Part shown: piece after piece, positions 17,112 through 25,882 of the stretch
How positions within the stretch are numbered: the first letter of the stretch is position 1
Layout of the letters: the number at the start of each line of letters is the position of its first letter
Source of the DNA: Neobacillus nitrireducens
Lineage (GTDB): Bacteria > Bacillota > Bacilli > Bacillales > Cytobacillaceae
DNA length: 64,000 nt
Reading direction: 5' to 3'
NCBI RefSeq assembly: GCF_030915405.1
Contig: NZ_CP133262.1
Coordinates: forward strand, 2,108,001-2,172,000
Translations under genes and position numbers: made by a program
The notes under the pieces: generated by a model
Seen by the model: only the letters and a program-made list of their open reading frames with translations
Told to the model about the DNA's origin: nothing
The model's database searches: none

Positions 17112-18164
17112 CTATACTAGAACGCAAACATTTCCATCAGGAGGTTTCTTCATTAACATATCCATTTGAGCATTGGCATGAGCCTTCATTTCAGGTATAT
17201 ATAGAGAATAACAGTTTCTTCCCTTTTCCTTCGACTGGTACATAGCAAGGTCAGCATTTTTAATTAGCGTATTAATATCTGTCCCATGATGAGGGTATAA
17301 ACTTATTCCTATACTCGGGGAAATGTTAAATTCTTGCCCGAAAACAGTAAATGGCTCTCCCATTACCTGCAATATTTGCCTGCACATTTCACTAGCGTCC
17401 ACATCACTGATTAAATTAGGAACTAAGATGATAAATTCATCCCCGCCAAATCTTGCAAGGACAGTATCTTTGCCAAGTGCCTCTTTTAATCTTTGGGCAA
17501 CCGATTGCAATAATACATCTCCTGCTTGATGGCCTAAACTATCATTGATTACTTTAAAATGATCTAAATCAAGGAGAAACAACCCTACACCTGAGTTTTC
17601 CATTTCATGATTTACTTCGTAGGTTTCAAGATAGGATTTGATAAACCAGCGATTAGGAAGACCGGTCAAGGCATCATGATAGGCCATATGCGCAATCCTT
17701 TTTTCTGCCTTTTTTAATTCACTAATATCCATACCAAATCCCAATAAAAATTCTTCAGTTGATTCCGGTACTTGAATAATCGTTTTACCGGTGAACATAT
17801 AATATTCCTTCCCTTGGAAACCTGCGATTCCTTCAGACGTAATAAGACTTCGTTTCCGCCATACCTCAAGGTCTATTTTTCGGTTTACTTTAGCAATAGC
17901 CTCGGGGAAAAGGTCAAAAACAGTCTTACCCAATAACTCATCTAAATTCATACCATTTAACTCACATGCCTGTTTATTCGCAAACATCGTCCGACCTTCA
18001 GGGTCTTCTAAAAAGACATTAATCGGCAATGCATCGAGAACCATTGAATGTAAGGAAGAATTAAGACGGAGTTCTTTTAATAGCTCCTGTTCTCTATTTT
18101 CAAGTTCTTCTATCCTTAATTGTAATCTTTTTATTTCTTCATATAATTGGGAATGGTTTTTCAC
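17112..18164 (-). CDS. PAS-GGDEF diguanylate cyclase, probably shortened GGDEF-EAL ancestor
   Basis: 350 residues. An N-terminal coiled coil (about 5-35) precedes a PAS domain (about 38-155) and a GGDEF domain with 'YHDALTGLPNRW', 'LDLDHFKVINDSLGH' and the intact active site 'ARFGGDEF'. The RxxD inhibitory site is lost (LGKD in its place). The tail 'YIPEMKAHANAQMDMLMKK' is the linker that leads into an EAL domain in many dual proteins, but the frame then stops. It should make c-di-GMP; it is soluble and monocistronic. Confidence 0.85.
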   Translation of the reverse strand: MKNHSQLYEEIKRLQLRIEELENREQELLKELRLNSSLHSMVLDALPINVFLEDPEGRTMFANKQACELNGMNLDELLGKTVFDLFPEAIAKVNRKIDLEVWRKRSLITSEGIAGFQGKEYYMFTGKTIIQVPESTEEFLLGFGMDISELKKAEKRIAHMAYHDALTGLPNRWFIKSYLETYEVNHEMENSGVGLFLLDLDHFKVINDSLGHQAGDVLLQSVAQRLKEALGKDTVLARFGGDEFIILVPNLISDVDASEMCRQILQVMGEPFTVFGQEFNISPSIGISLYPHHGTDINTLIKNADLAMYQSKEKGRNCYSLYIPEMKAHANAQMDMLMKKPPDGNVCVLV

Positions 18165-18193
18165 TAAGTATCCCGCCTTTGATAAACAATCTA

Positions 18194-18238
18194 CAAAAAT
18201 AGATATAAAATCTTAATTATATTTTATATCTATTTTTG
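18194..18238. repeat. perfect 18-bp inverted repeat, 9-base loop
   Basis: CAAAAATAGATATAAAAT and its exact reverse complement in the 5' region of the PAS-GGDEF gene, 30-74 bp before its start. AT-rich with T5 on both sides; it may be a terminator or an operator. Confidence 0.6.
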
Positions 18239-18302
18239 CAGCTGTTATTGTTGATTTCTAACAATTTAATGAAATTCGTAAGAATAGGCTATGGATAAAA
18301 TA

Positions 18303-18338
18303 AAAATTGCTGCCAGAATTACCTGGCAGCAATTTTTT
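18303..18338 (-). terminator. terminator after tkt
   Basis: Minus-strand AATTGCTGCCA / TGGCAGCAATT with an 8-base loop, flanked by A and T runs, 5 bases after the tkt stop. Confidence 0.85.
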
Positions 18339-18342
18339 ATTA

Positions 18343-20355
18343 TTAATAAGTTAGTTCTTTAAAGCGTTTCACAACATTCTCAACGGAGAATCCATATTTT
18401 TCAAGTAATATGCTTTCAGGTGCAGATGCACCAAATTGATTGATGGCTATGACACTGCCATGGTCCCCAACATATTCTCTCCAACCAATCGATGAACCCA
18501 TTTCAATCGCAAGCCGTGCTTTCATATGTTTCGGCAGAATCGATTCCTTATATTCAACTGTCTGCTTCTCAAATCGGTCCCAGCTAGGCATACTCACAAC
18601 AGATACATAGATTCCTTCGTTTTCCAGCACTTGTTGAGCAGCCATCGCCAATGAAACTTCGGAGCCAGTTGCGAGCAATAAACCGCTCACCTTGCCTTTC
18701 GCTTCTGAAACAACATATGCACCTTTTTTCACACCTTCATAAACCGTTTGTTGAGGAAGTGCTAACGTTGGCAGGTCTTGACGTGTTAATACAAGAGCAG
18801 TTGGAGTATCTGTACTTTCAATGGCCAATCTCCAAGCAGCAACTGTTTCTTTCGCTTCTGCAGGACGGATAATTGAAAGTCCGGGCATAGCACGTAATGC
18901 TGCTAGCTGTTCGACTGGCTCATGAGTAGGTCCGTCTTCACCTACAGCGATGCTATCATGTGTAAATACGTAAGTAACTGGAAGTTTCATTAAGGCTGCT
19001 AACCGAATTGCTGGGCGTAAATAGTCCGAGAATACAAAGAAAGTAGAACCAAATACTTTAACTCCACCATGAAGTGCCATCCCATTTAGTGCAGCTCCCA
19101 TCGCGAATTCACGAACTCCAAACCAAATATTGCGGCCTGCATAGCTATCAATATAGTAATTTTTTTCAGATGTAATCAGTGTTTTGTTCGAAACTGCTAA
19201 ATCCGCAGACCCCCCGATAAATTGTGGGACAACATTGGCTACGGCATTTAGTGTTTTCCCTGATGATGCACGAGTTGCTATCTTTTCACCTTCAGTGAAA
19301 GTAGGCAATGCCTCTTCCCAATCTTTTGGAAGTTCACCAATACTAGCTGATTCAAATTGCTTTGCGAGCTCAGGATAATCCTTCTTATAGCTTTCAAATA
19401 ATTCATTCCAAGCATTTTCTTTCAGTTGTCCATCTTGTGTAAATTGATCAAAGTGATCTTTCACTTCTTCTGGAATGAAAAATGGCTCTTCATTATCCCA
19501 ATTATAGACAGCTTTTGTTAACTTAATTTCTTCTTTTCCAAGTGGAGATCCATGAGAAGCGGATTTACCGGCTTTATTTGGAGAACCAAAGCCAATCACT
19601 GTTTTAACCTCAATTAATGTTGGGCGATTCAACTCTGCTTTTGCTTCTTGCAATGCCTTTTGAATTGAATCTGTATCATTTCCATCTTCAACACGAATCA
19701 CTTGCCATCCATAAGCATTAAATCGATCCTCAACACTTTCAGAGAAGGATAAATGTAAATCCCCGTCCAATGAAATATCATTTGAATCATACATGACGAT
19801 GAGTCTTCCAAGTTTAAGATGACCTGCAAGAGATGCTGCTTCAGCAGATACTCCTTCCATTAAGTCGCCGTCTCCACAAATACTATAGGTATAATGGTTA
19901 ACAATTGGATATCCTTCTTGATTGTATGTAGCTGCAAGATGCCTTTCCGCCATTGCCATCCCCACAGCCATAGCAACACCTTGTCCTAGGGGCCCTGTCG
20001 TTGCTTCAACACCCGGAGTATGACCAAATTCAGGGTGCCCAGGAGTTCTGCTGCCCCATTGACGGAAGTTTTTCAAATCATCAATGGTTACGTCGTAACC
20101 AAATAAATGTAATAAACTATATAAAAGCATGGAACCATGACCTGCAGATAAAACAAACCGGTCCCTGTTAAACCAGTTAGGATTCACTGGGTTATGATTC
20201 ATTTCTTTTGCCCAAAGCGTGTAAGCCATTGGTGCTGACCCCATAGGCATCCCAGGATGACCTGAGTTTGCCTTTTCGATGCCATCTATCGATAATGTCC
20301 GAATCGTATTAATGGCTAATTGATCAAGTTTTGTTTCATTAACTAGTGTTTTCAT
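18343..20355 (-). CDS. tkt: transketolase
   Basis: 670 residues, full length. The TPP motif is '[20 protein letters not shown]', ending in an [12 protein letters not shown] stretch; '[11 protein letters not shown]', '[20 protein letters not shown]' and the C-terminal '[14 protein letters not shown]' domain complete the fold. It interconverts pentose phosphates with triose and hexose phosphates. It lies 65 bases after larC2 on the same strand with no terminator between, as the last gene of the gntK-larB-larC1-larC2 group. A tkt placed beside gluconokinase and 6-phosphogluconate dehydrogenase genes suits carbon entering as ribulose-5-phosphate. Confidence 0.95.
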   Translation of the reverse strand: MKTLVNETKLDQLAINTIRTLSIDGIEKANSGHPGMPMGSAPMAYTLWAKEMNHNPVNPNWFNRDRFVLSAGHGSMLLYSLLHLFGYDVTIDDLKNFRQWGSRTPGHPEFGHTPGVEATTGPLGQGVAMAVGMAMAERHLAATYNQEGYPIVNHYTYSICGDGDLMEGVSAEAASLAGHLKLGRLIVMYDSNDISLDGDLHLSFSESVEDRFNAYGWQVIRVEDGNDTDSIQKALQEAKAELNRPTLIEVKTVIGFGSPNKAGKSASHGSPLGKEEIKLTKAVYNWDNEEPFFIPEEVKDHFDQFTQDGQLKENAWNELFESYKKDYPELAKQFESASIGELPKDWEEALPTFTEGEKIATRASSGKTLNAVANVVPQFIGGSADLAVSNKTLITSEKNYYIDSYAGRNIWFGVREFAMGAALNGMALHGGVKVFGSTFFVFSDYLRPAIRLAALMKLPVTYVFTHDSIAVGEDGPTHEPVEQLAALRAMPGLSIIRPAEAKETVAAWRLAIESTDTPTALVLTRQDLPTLALPQQTVYEGVKKGAYVVSEAKGKVSGLLLATGSEVSLAMAAQQVLENEGIYVSVVSMPSWDRFEKQTVEYKESILPKHMKARLAIEMGSSIGWREYVGDHGSVIAINQFGASAPESILLEKYGFSVENVVKRFKELTY

Positions 20356-20420
20356 AGGCTATGACACTCCCAATCTATCAATTTAATAGGCAAATCTTAT
20401 TATCTTATGGTATGAAAGGC

Positions 20421-20894
20421 TTAGTTTTCACTGCCCAAAGCCTTCCAAACCATTTCGTAAACTTTTTTCAATGGAATGTTATGTATTTGTGCAATGCTTT
20501 TGCATTCCTCAAACTCTGGAGCCCTTTGCACAACGTGTCCATTATACATTCCTTCTTTAACTGTCACAGGACCACACTCGGTTGTAACCAACCTAAACTT
20601 TCTTTCTAACCGGTGTACTGTTAAAGGATAATAACGTACCCCTAGTGTAGTGGTTTCTTTAAAAAGGATTTCCTTTATATTAGTTACCTGCTTCTGGGAG
20701 CAAAGTAATTGAAGTAATACACCTGGTCTATTTTTTTTCATATAGATTGGTGTATAGAAAACATCATTTGCCCCAGCATCAAAAAGGAGATCCATTACAT
20801 AGCCAAGCCATTCTCCGGGAATATCATCAAGGTTAACTTCCATTTTGACCATTTGATCATCGATATGTTCATGATTGGCGGGATGTGATACCAA
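20421..20894 (-). CDS. larC2: nickel-pincer cofactor synthesis protein LarC, C-terminal part
   Basis: 157 residues. It matches the C-terminal half of LarC, the CTP-dependent nickel insertase that completes the pyridinium bisthiocarboxylate-nickel cofactor: 'KMEVNLDDIPGEWLGYVMD' and 'GANDVFYTPIYMKKNRPGV'. An ATG exists at 20912, but AAAGGAGAG sits 6 bases before the TTG at 20894, which is the better start. Its frame has a TAA directly before the ATG at 20912, so it is not reached by simple read-through from larC1; 71 bases separate the larC1 stop from the TTG. Confidence 0.85.
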   Translation of the reverse strand: MVSHPANHEHIDDQMVKMEVNLDDIPGEWLGYVMDLLFDAGANDVFYTPIYMKKNRPGVLLQLLCSQKQVTNIKEILFKETTTLGVRYYPLTVHRLERKFRLVTTECGPVTVKEGMYNGHVVQRAPEFEECKSIAQIHNIPLKKVYEMVWKALGSEN

Positions 20895-20965
20895 GAGACA
20901 CTCTCCTTTCATTTAGCATTTTTACGTAGGAGGTAGATTTTTATCAGACTGAAACAGACAAAACC

Positions 20966-21805
20966 TTATTCACCGATAATGACGCGGAGTACATTCGGAT
21001 GATTTTTAAATGTTTTTGTTCCCGCACCGTAGCCAATTGAATTGATTTTCATTGAAGGAATCGAACAAAACTCCTCTGCAAGGACAGAAACTATCGCTGC
21101 ACCTGTTGGCGTAGTTAGCTCAAATTTAATATCTGACTGTTCAATTGGCACCCCTTTTAAAATTTCTAATGTTGCAGGTGCCGGGACAGGATAAACTCCA
21201 TGGTCAATGTGGATACGACCTGTTCCCACAGGGATGGGCGATGATTTGATTATGTCAATTTCTAATTGATGTATCAAGATAGCTGCCCCAATAATGTCAA
21301 TAATCGAATCGACTGCCCCTACTTCATGAAAATAAACCTTCTCTAACGGAATTCCATGGATATGTCCTTCCGCTTCACCAATTCTTTTAAAGATGTTTAA
21401 AGCAGTTATTTTCACAGGCTCATCAAAACCAGCTTTTTCAATTAAACCAACAATATCTTTATATGGCCGGTGGTCATGATGGTGGTGGTCATGATGGTGG
21501 TGCTCATGAACGTGGTCGTTGTCGTGAGCGTGCTCATGGTCGTGATGATGGTCATGAGCATGCTCGTGGTCGTGAGCATCCCCATGGTCGTGATGGTGTA
21601 CATTGTTCATTAACACCACATCAAATTTTGTACTAGTAATCCCATTTTTCACTAGCTTGTTCCATGTTAACTTATACTCATCCTCTATATGCAGCTTTTT
21701 TAATTCCTCTGCTAAACGGTTAGGATCTGCCCCAGCATCAATTAGGGCACCAATCACCATATCCCCACTGATACCTGAAAAACAATCAAAATAAAGTGTT
21801 CTCAA
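20966..21805 (-). CDS. larC1: nickel-pincer cofactor synthesis protein LarC, N-terminal part
   Basis: 279 residues. 'LYFDCFSGISGDMVIGALID' opens the LarC family; 'YFHEVGAVDSIIDIIGAA' and 'ELTTPTGAAIVSVLAEEF' are further conserved blocks, and the protein ends in 'VLRVIIGE', where fused LarC proteins continue into the C-terminal half. Residues about 68-115 are a histidine-rich insert with about 25 His mixed with Asp and Glu, suited to nickel binding or storage. TTG start overlapping the larB stop (TTGA). See larC2 for the split. Confidence 0.9.
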   Translation of the reverse strand: MRTLYFDCFSGISGDMVIGALIDAGADPNRLAEELKKLHIEDEYKLTWNKLVKNGITSTKFDVVLMNNVHHHDHGDAHDHEHAHDHHHDHEHAHDNDHVHEHHHHDHHHHDHRPYKDIVGLIEKAGFDEPVKITALNIFKRIGEAEGHIHGIPLEKVYFHEVGAVDSIIDIIGAAILIHQLEIDIIKSSPIPVGTGRIHIDHGVYPVPAPATLEILKGVPIEQSDIKFELTTPTGAAIVSVLAEEFCSIPSMKINSIGYGAGTKTFKNHPNVLRVIIGE

Positions 21806-22560
21806 TTCTTCCTAGCCCCTTTTTGTGCAAGTTGATCAATTAATACTGCGTTATAACCTCCGCCAAATCCATTATCAATATTCACGACACTAATCCCGGA
21901 TGCACATGAATTTAACATCGTTAACAAAGCAGATAATCCATTAAAATTGGCCCCATACCCAACACTTGTCGGAACAGCAATTACAGGATGTGATACGAGC
22001 CCGCCTACTACGCTTGGAAGAGCTCCTTCCATACCTGCTACAACAACGGAGACCGTGGCATTTTGAATTTCTTCAGCGTGACTTAACAGGCGATGAATAC
22101 CAGCAACACCAACATCATAGAAACGATGTACCTTACTGCCTAATACTTCCGCAGTAACTGCTGCTTCCTCCGCAACCCGTAAATCCGAAGTTCCTGCACA
22201 AATCACGGCAATATATCCTTGGGGATCCGCTTCTTTCGTATTGTCGTCTTTCCAAAAAAGAATTTGCGCATCTTCTTTATAGGTAAACTCAGGGCACGAA
22301 CGTTGAACTACTTCTGCCTTTTCTTTGGAAATTCGAGTAACGAGTACTTGATTGTTTCGGGCTCTTAACACTTGGATAATTGAAATAATTTGTTCATTTG
22401 TCTTCCCTTCACCGTACACGACCTCGGGTAAGCCTTGCCGTTTTTTACGATGATGATCAATTTTAGCAAATCCCAAATTCTCAAATGTTGCTAGTTTCTC
22501 CTTGGCTTCTTCGACACTTAGGGTACCTCTTTGAACCTGCTCTAAAATTTCTTCAAGCAT
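21802..22560 (-). CDS. larB: nickel-pincer cofactor synthesis protein LarB
   Basis: 252 residues. LarB carboxylates and hydrolyses nicotinic acid adenine dinucleotide to start the nickel-pincer cofactor. The C-terminal PurE/AIR-carboxylase-like domain is clear: 'AVICAGTSDLRVAEEAAVTA', 'VVVAGMEGALPSVVGGL', 'VAVPTSVGYGANFNGLSALL' (IAVPTSVGYG in this protein) and 'NIDNGFGGGYNA'. GGGGGAG lies 5 bases before the ATG. It lies 24 bases downstream of gluconokinase and overlaps larC1, so cofactor synthesis is transcriptionally tied to the sugar-acid kinase. Confidence 0.93.
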   Translation of the reverse strand: MLEEILEQVQRGTLSVEEAKEKLATFENLGFAKIDHHRKKRQGLPEVVYGEGKTNEQIISIIQVLRARNNQVLVTRISKEKAEVVQRSCPEFTYKEDAQILFWKDDNTKEADPQGYIAVICAGTSDLRVAEEAAVTAEVLGSKVHRFYDVGVAGIHRLLSHAEEIQNATVSVVVAGMEGALPSVVGGLVSHPVIAVPTSVGYGANFNGLSALLTMLNSCASGISVVNIDNGFGGGYNAVLIDQLAQKGARKN

Positions 22561-22584
22561 TCGTTCTCCCCCTCAATATATTCT

Positions 22585-24057
22585 TCAAAAATTTTTAGAC
22601 ATTCCACTTGCCAACTTTTCATAGTTATCATATATTACTTTATATTTTTCACTAATTTCTTTATTTGGAAGGATAGCTTCACCCATAGGGATATTCTCTT
22701 TAATATCTTCAAAAGATTTTACCTTACCTGAAGCAACTAGCGCTGTCCAAGCTGCTCCCCAGGCTGCACTGTGGTAGCTCTCTGGAACATAAATTTCCGC
22801 TTCGAATACATCTGCCATCATTTGCAGCCATAATCGAGATCTCGATAACCCACCGTTAACATATATCTTTTGATGCTTCCCTGCTAACCTCTCTAATGCC
22901 TTGCCGATTTGAAAGAGGTTAAAAGTAATCCCTTCTAGAACAGCCCGTATAAAATGTTCTTTTTTGTGTGTAATAGATAATCCATAAAAGTTTCCTTTTG
23001 CCCGTTGATTCCAAATCGGTGCTCTTTCGCCATTAAGATAAGGTAGAAAAAGGATTCCATCTGAACCCAGTGGAACTTTTTCAGCATCTGCAAGGAATTC
23101 TGTGAAGCTTCTTTGGTCGTTCAATAGGTCCTTTAACCATTGTAAGGCAATCCCGCCATTATTCGTTGGACCGCCTATGATAGAAGAATCTTCAGTAAAG
23201 GAATAACAAAAGGTTTCTTGATTATCACTTATCTTAACGCCTGAAGCGATTTGCCTGATGGCCCCGCTAGTTCCTACGGAAACCGCTACTTCACCAGGGA
23301 GAATCGCTCCAATTCCCAAGTTAGCCAACTGGCCGTCAGCAGCACCGATGACAAAAGAAAGTTCAGGGTCTATGCCCATTTCTTCTGCAATTTGAGGCTT
23401 AATTCCCGTTAGCACCTCTGTTGGCGGGACAATTCTTGAAAGCTGTACCTCATGAATACCCGTAAGCGTTAATAATTTTTGATTCCAGGTATGTGTGGAT
23501 GGGTTAAATAACCCTGTCGCAGATGCCATCGAATAATCAATTACCCGCTGATTAAACCAGCATTGGAGTAAATACTCCTTAATCGACATAAAGTACTTAG
23601 CTTGTAGGTAAGGTTCATATTTTGTTTCTTTCATCCATAACAACTTAACGAATGGTGTCATCGGGTGAACCGGTGTTCCTGTTTCCGAATAAACCTCGTT
23701 ACCCATTGTTTCTATCACTGATTCTGCTTGTGGATAACTTCTTCCATCAGCCCAAATTAAGGCTGGAGAAATGGGAGAACCGGTCTCATCTACACAAATA
23801 AGTGAATGCATGGCCGCAGAAAATCCAATGGAAATTAAATCATGTTTTTCAATACCAGATTTATGAATCGCCTCTTTTATAGCTTGTACAGCGGATTGTT
23901 CAATCTCAATGGGATCTTGTTCCACCCAGCCTTGCTGTGGGTAATTAAACGTGTTCATTCTCTCTGCTTCAGCTATTAAATTCCCTTTTAAGTCAAATAC
24001 GCATGCTTTAACACTTGTTGTTCCGATATCTAGTCCAATTACAACTTCTCTTGACAT
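22585..24057 (-). CDS. gntK: gluconokinase, FGGY family
   Basis: 490 residues. FGGY carbohydrate kinase: 'GLDIGTTSVKACVFD' phosphate-1 motif, 'SIGFSAAMHSLICVD', 'GAADGQLANLGIGA', 'VSVGTSGAIRQIA' and 'YVNGGLSRSRLWLQMMAD'. The 'AMHSL', 'TGTPVHPMTPFVKLLWM' and 'DYSMASATGLFN' blocks fit gluconokinase rather than xylulokinase or glycerol kinase. It phosphorylates D-gluconate at O6. A terminator separates it from larE upstream, so it probably has its own promoter; larB, larC1, larC2 and tkt follow closely. The sugar specificity is by similarity and context. Confidence 0.82.
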   Translation of the reverse strand: MSREVVIGLDIGTTSVKACVFDLKGNLIAEAERMNTFNYPQQGWVEQDPIEIEQSAVQAIKEAIHKSGIEKHDLISIGFSAAMHSLICVDETGSPISPALIWADGRSYPQAESVIETMGNEVYSETGTPVHPMTPFVKLLWMKETKYEPYLQAKYFMSIKEYLLQCWFNQRVIDYSMASATGLFNPSTHTWNQKLLTLTGIHEVQLSRIVPPTEVLTGIKPQIAEEMGIDPELSFVIGAADGQLANLGIGAILPGEVAVSVGTSGAIRQIASGVKISDNQETFCYSFTEDSSIIGGPTNNGGIALQWLKDLLNDQRSFTEFLADAEKVPLGSDGILFLPYLNGERAPIWNQRAKGNFYGLSITHKKEHFIRAVLEGITFNLFQIGKALERLAGKHQKIYVNGGLSRSRLWLQMMADVFEAEIYVPESYHSAAWGAAWTALVASGKVKSFEDIKENIPMGEAILPNKEISEKYKVIYDNYEKLASGMSKNF

Positions 24058-24126
24058 ACTTCCTCTTCCTTTTTACATAGTATTAAATTATATTATCATT
24101 TTCCGCCATTTTATTATCGTTATAAT

Positions 24127-24158
24127 AAAAGGCTTTGGAACACTCCAAAGCCTTTTTT
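24127..24158 (-). terminator. terminator after larE
   Basis: Minus-strand AAGGCTTTGGA / TCCAAAGCCTT with a 4-base loop and a T run, 42 bp after the larE stop. It may be partial, allowing read-through into gntK. Confidence 0.8.
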
Positions 24159-24199
24159 AAAAAGCACTTTCCTCAATCATATCGACGAAGCAGAAACTA

Positions 24200-25000
24200 T
24201 TAGGATAACACCTTGTTCATACTTCCACTCTGGTATCCAATTAAATCTAACGTAATATATTTGTAACCAAAATTCTGGAGTGCTTTCACGATTGAGTCAT
24301 GATTCTCAAGAATCTCCTTCATATCCTTTGGTTCTACTTCGATTCTTGCAATATCCTGATGTGTTCGTACCCGAACCTGATGGATATCAAATGTTTTTAA
24401 ATAAGCCTCTGCTTTTTCAACCTTCGTCAGCTTTTCTTTTGTAATATATTCACCGTACGCAATTCTTGAAGACAGACAAGCTAACGATGGTTTATCCCAT
24501 GTTGGCAAATTAAATTCCCGGGATAATTCTCGAATTTCTTGTTTAAATAGATTCGCTTCTAGGAGTGGGCCGCGTATCCCCTTTTCCTTAGCGGCTTGCA
24601 TTCCTGGTCGAAATTCATTCATATCATCGGCAATGACCCCATAAACCACATTTTGAAAACCCTTTTCTTCCATGACTGGAATTAGATGTTCAAACAAACT
24701 GCTTTTACAGAAATAGCACCGATTTTTATTATTTTCCGCGTACCCCGGAATTGCGAGTTCAGATGTTTCAATTACTTGGTGCCTGACACCAATTTGATTT
24801 GCCAGTACTTTTGCCTCTTCAAGCTCACTAGAAGGGTAGCTTTCAGTGTCTGCTGTAACGGCGAGAACATGGTCCCCACCTAATGCATCTACAGCCGCCT
24901 TTAGTAGAAATGTACTGTCCACTCCTCCTGAAAATGCTACAACCACGGATTCCATTTCTCGGAGAATAGACGTTAATCTTTTGTATTTCTCTGTTAGCAT
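24200..25000 (-). CDS. larE: sulfur transferase LarE of nickel-pincer cofactor synthesis
   Basis: 266 residues. PP-loop ATPase: 'VVAFSGGVDSTFLLKAA' with SGGVDS at 24-29. LarE adenylates the carboxylates of the cofactor precursor and inserts sulfur. Cys175 in 'PSLACLSSRIAYGE' corresponds to the sacrificial Cys of Lactiplantibacillus LarE. Cys95 and Cys98 in 'NRCYFCKSS' give a three-Cys set, as in the [4Fe-4S]-type LarE known from other bacteria, which would let the enzyme turn over rather than be consumed. It lies downstream of the short-chain dehydrogenase and LarA-like genes. Confidence 0.92.
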   Translation of the reverse strand: MLTEKYKRLTSILREMESVVVAFSGGVDSTFLLKAAVDALGGDHVLAVTADTESYPSSELEEAKVLANQIGVRHQVIETSELAIPGYAENNKNRCYFCKSSLFEHLIPVMEEKGFQNVVYGVIADDMNEFRPGMQAAKEKGIRGPLLEANLFKQEIRELSREFNLPTWDKPSLACLSSRIAYGEYITKEKLTKVEKAEAYLKTFDIHQVRVRTHQDIARIEVEPKDMKEILENHDSIVKALQNFGYKYITLDLIGYQSGSMNKVLS

Positions 25001-25088
25001 GGCCCTTTTCTCCTCCCATCCCTTATCTTAATTAAAGTCAGCCATTGTTAATTTATTTAGTAGTCTGTAAATTTATGTTTACCTTGGA

Positions 25089-25862
25089 TTATATTGTCAT
25101 GCTGCCAAAGCCGCCGTCCACTCGAATAAGCGTACCTGTTACAAAACTTGATGCTTTATCAGAGGCAAGCCAAACCGTTGCACCTTGCAATTCATCCGCT
25201 TCCCCAAAGCGATTCATTGGAGTATGTCTCATGATTGATTCAATGCGTTCTTTGTCTAATATTTTTCGATTTTGTTCTGCAGGGAAAAATCCCGGAATAA
25301 TAGCATTGACCCGAATACCATTCGGAGCAAATTCACGTGCTAAAAATTGTGTCACACTATTGATACCTGCTTTTGATACGGAATACGTAAACACTCTTGA
25401 GAGTGGTGTTGTTGAAGAAACAGATGAGATATTAATAATGCTTCCTTTTCGGTCCTGGTCAATCATTTTCTTCGCAAAGATCTGGCAGGTTAATACAATG
25501 CCTTTTAAATTTATATCCATAATTTTGTCCCATTCATCCATACCAAGTTCAAAAAATGGAGTAGCACTGTTTGTACCTGGGGCATTTAAAAGAATATCCC
25601 AGCCGCCGGACCATTGTTCGATTTCATTCGCAACGTTAACTAAAGAATCCTTTGAACTTACATCTGCAGAAAAGGCTTTTGCCTTTCCACCACTTTCTAC
25701 GATTTCCTTGACAACTTCCTCTGCCTTTTCAAGATTACGTCCTACAATCGCTACTTTTGCACCATGTTCTGCCAAGCCTTTTGCCATTGCTGATCCTAAA
25801 ACACCATTTCCACCAACTGCGACAGCAACTTTTCCAGTTAAATCAAATATTTTTGACATCAT
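25089..25862 (-). CDS. short-chain dehydrogenase, candidate D-mannonate oxidoreductase (fructuronate reductase)
   Basis: 257 residues, classical SDR. The cofactor motif is 'VAVGGNGVLGSAMAKGLAEH'; the catalytic Ser and YxxxK are in 'NISSVSS' and 'YSVSKAG'; the C-terminus is 'ASSFVTGTLIRVDGGFG'. This GxxGVLGSAMA form and VDGGF ending resemble the SDRs found beside uxuA in Firmicutes that act as fructuronate reductases; gluconate 5-dehydrogenase is the main alternative. It lies 20 bases after the LarA-like gene in the same operon and could supply D-mannonate to it. Function is inferred. Confidence 0.7.
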   Translation of the reverse strand: MMSKIFDLTGKVAVAVGGNGVLGSAMAKGLAEHGAKVAIVGRNLEKAEEVVKEIVESGGKAKAFSADVSSKDSLVNVANEIEQWSGGWDILLNAPGTNSATPFFELGMDEWDKIMDINLKGIVLTCQIFAKKMIDQDRKGSIINISSVSSTTPLSRVFTYSVSKAGINSVTQFLAREFAPNGIRVNAIIPGFFPAEQNRKILDKERIESIMRHTPMNRFGEADELQGATVWLASDKASSFVTGTLIRVDGGFGSMTI

Positions 25863-25882
25863 TTATCTCTCCCTTTTTTCTA

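Noticed and set aside
20895..20968. Programmed ribosomal frameshift joining larC1 and larC2
   Set aside because: The +1 and -1 frames after larC1 close quickly, the larC2 frame has a stop right before its first ATG, and larC2 has its own SD and TTG start.
24776..24792. TTGGTG-CCTGA-CACCAA palindrome inside larE as a copy of the intergenic terminator element
   Set aside because: It encodes conserved-looking LarE residues (GVRHQV) and has no T run; probably coincidence.
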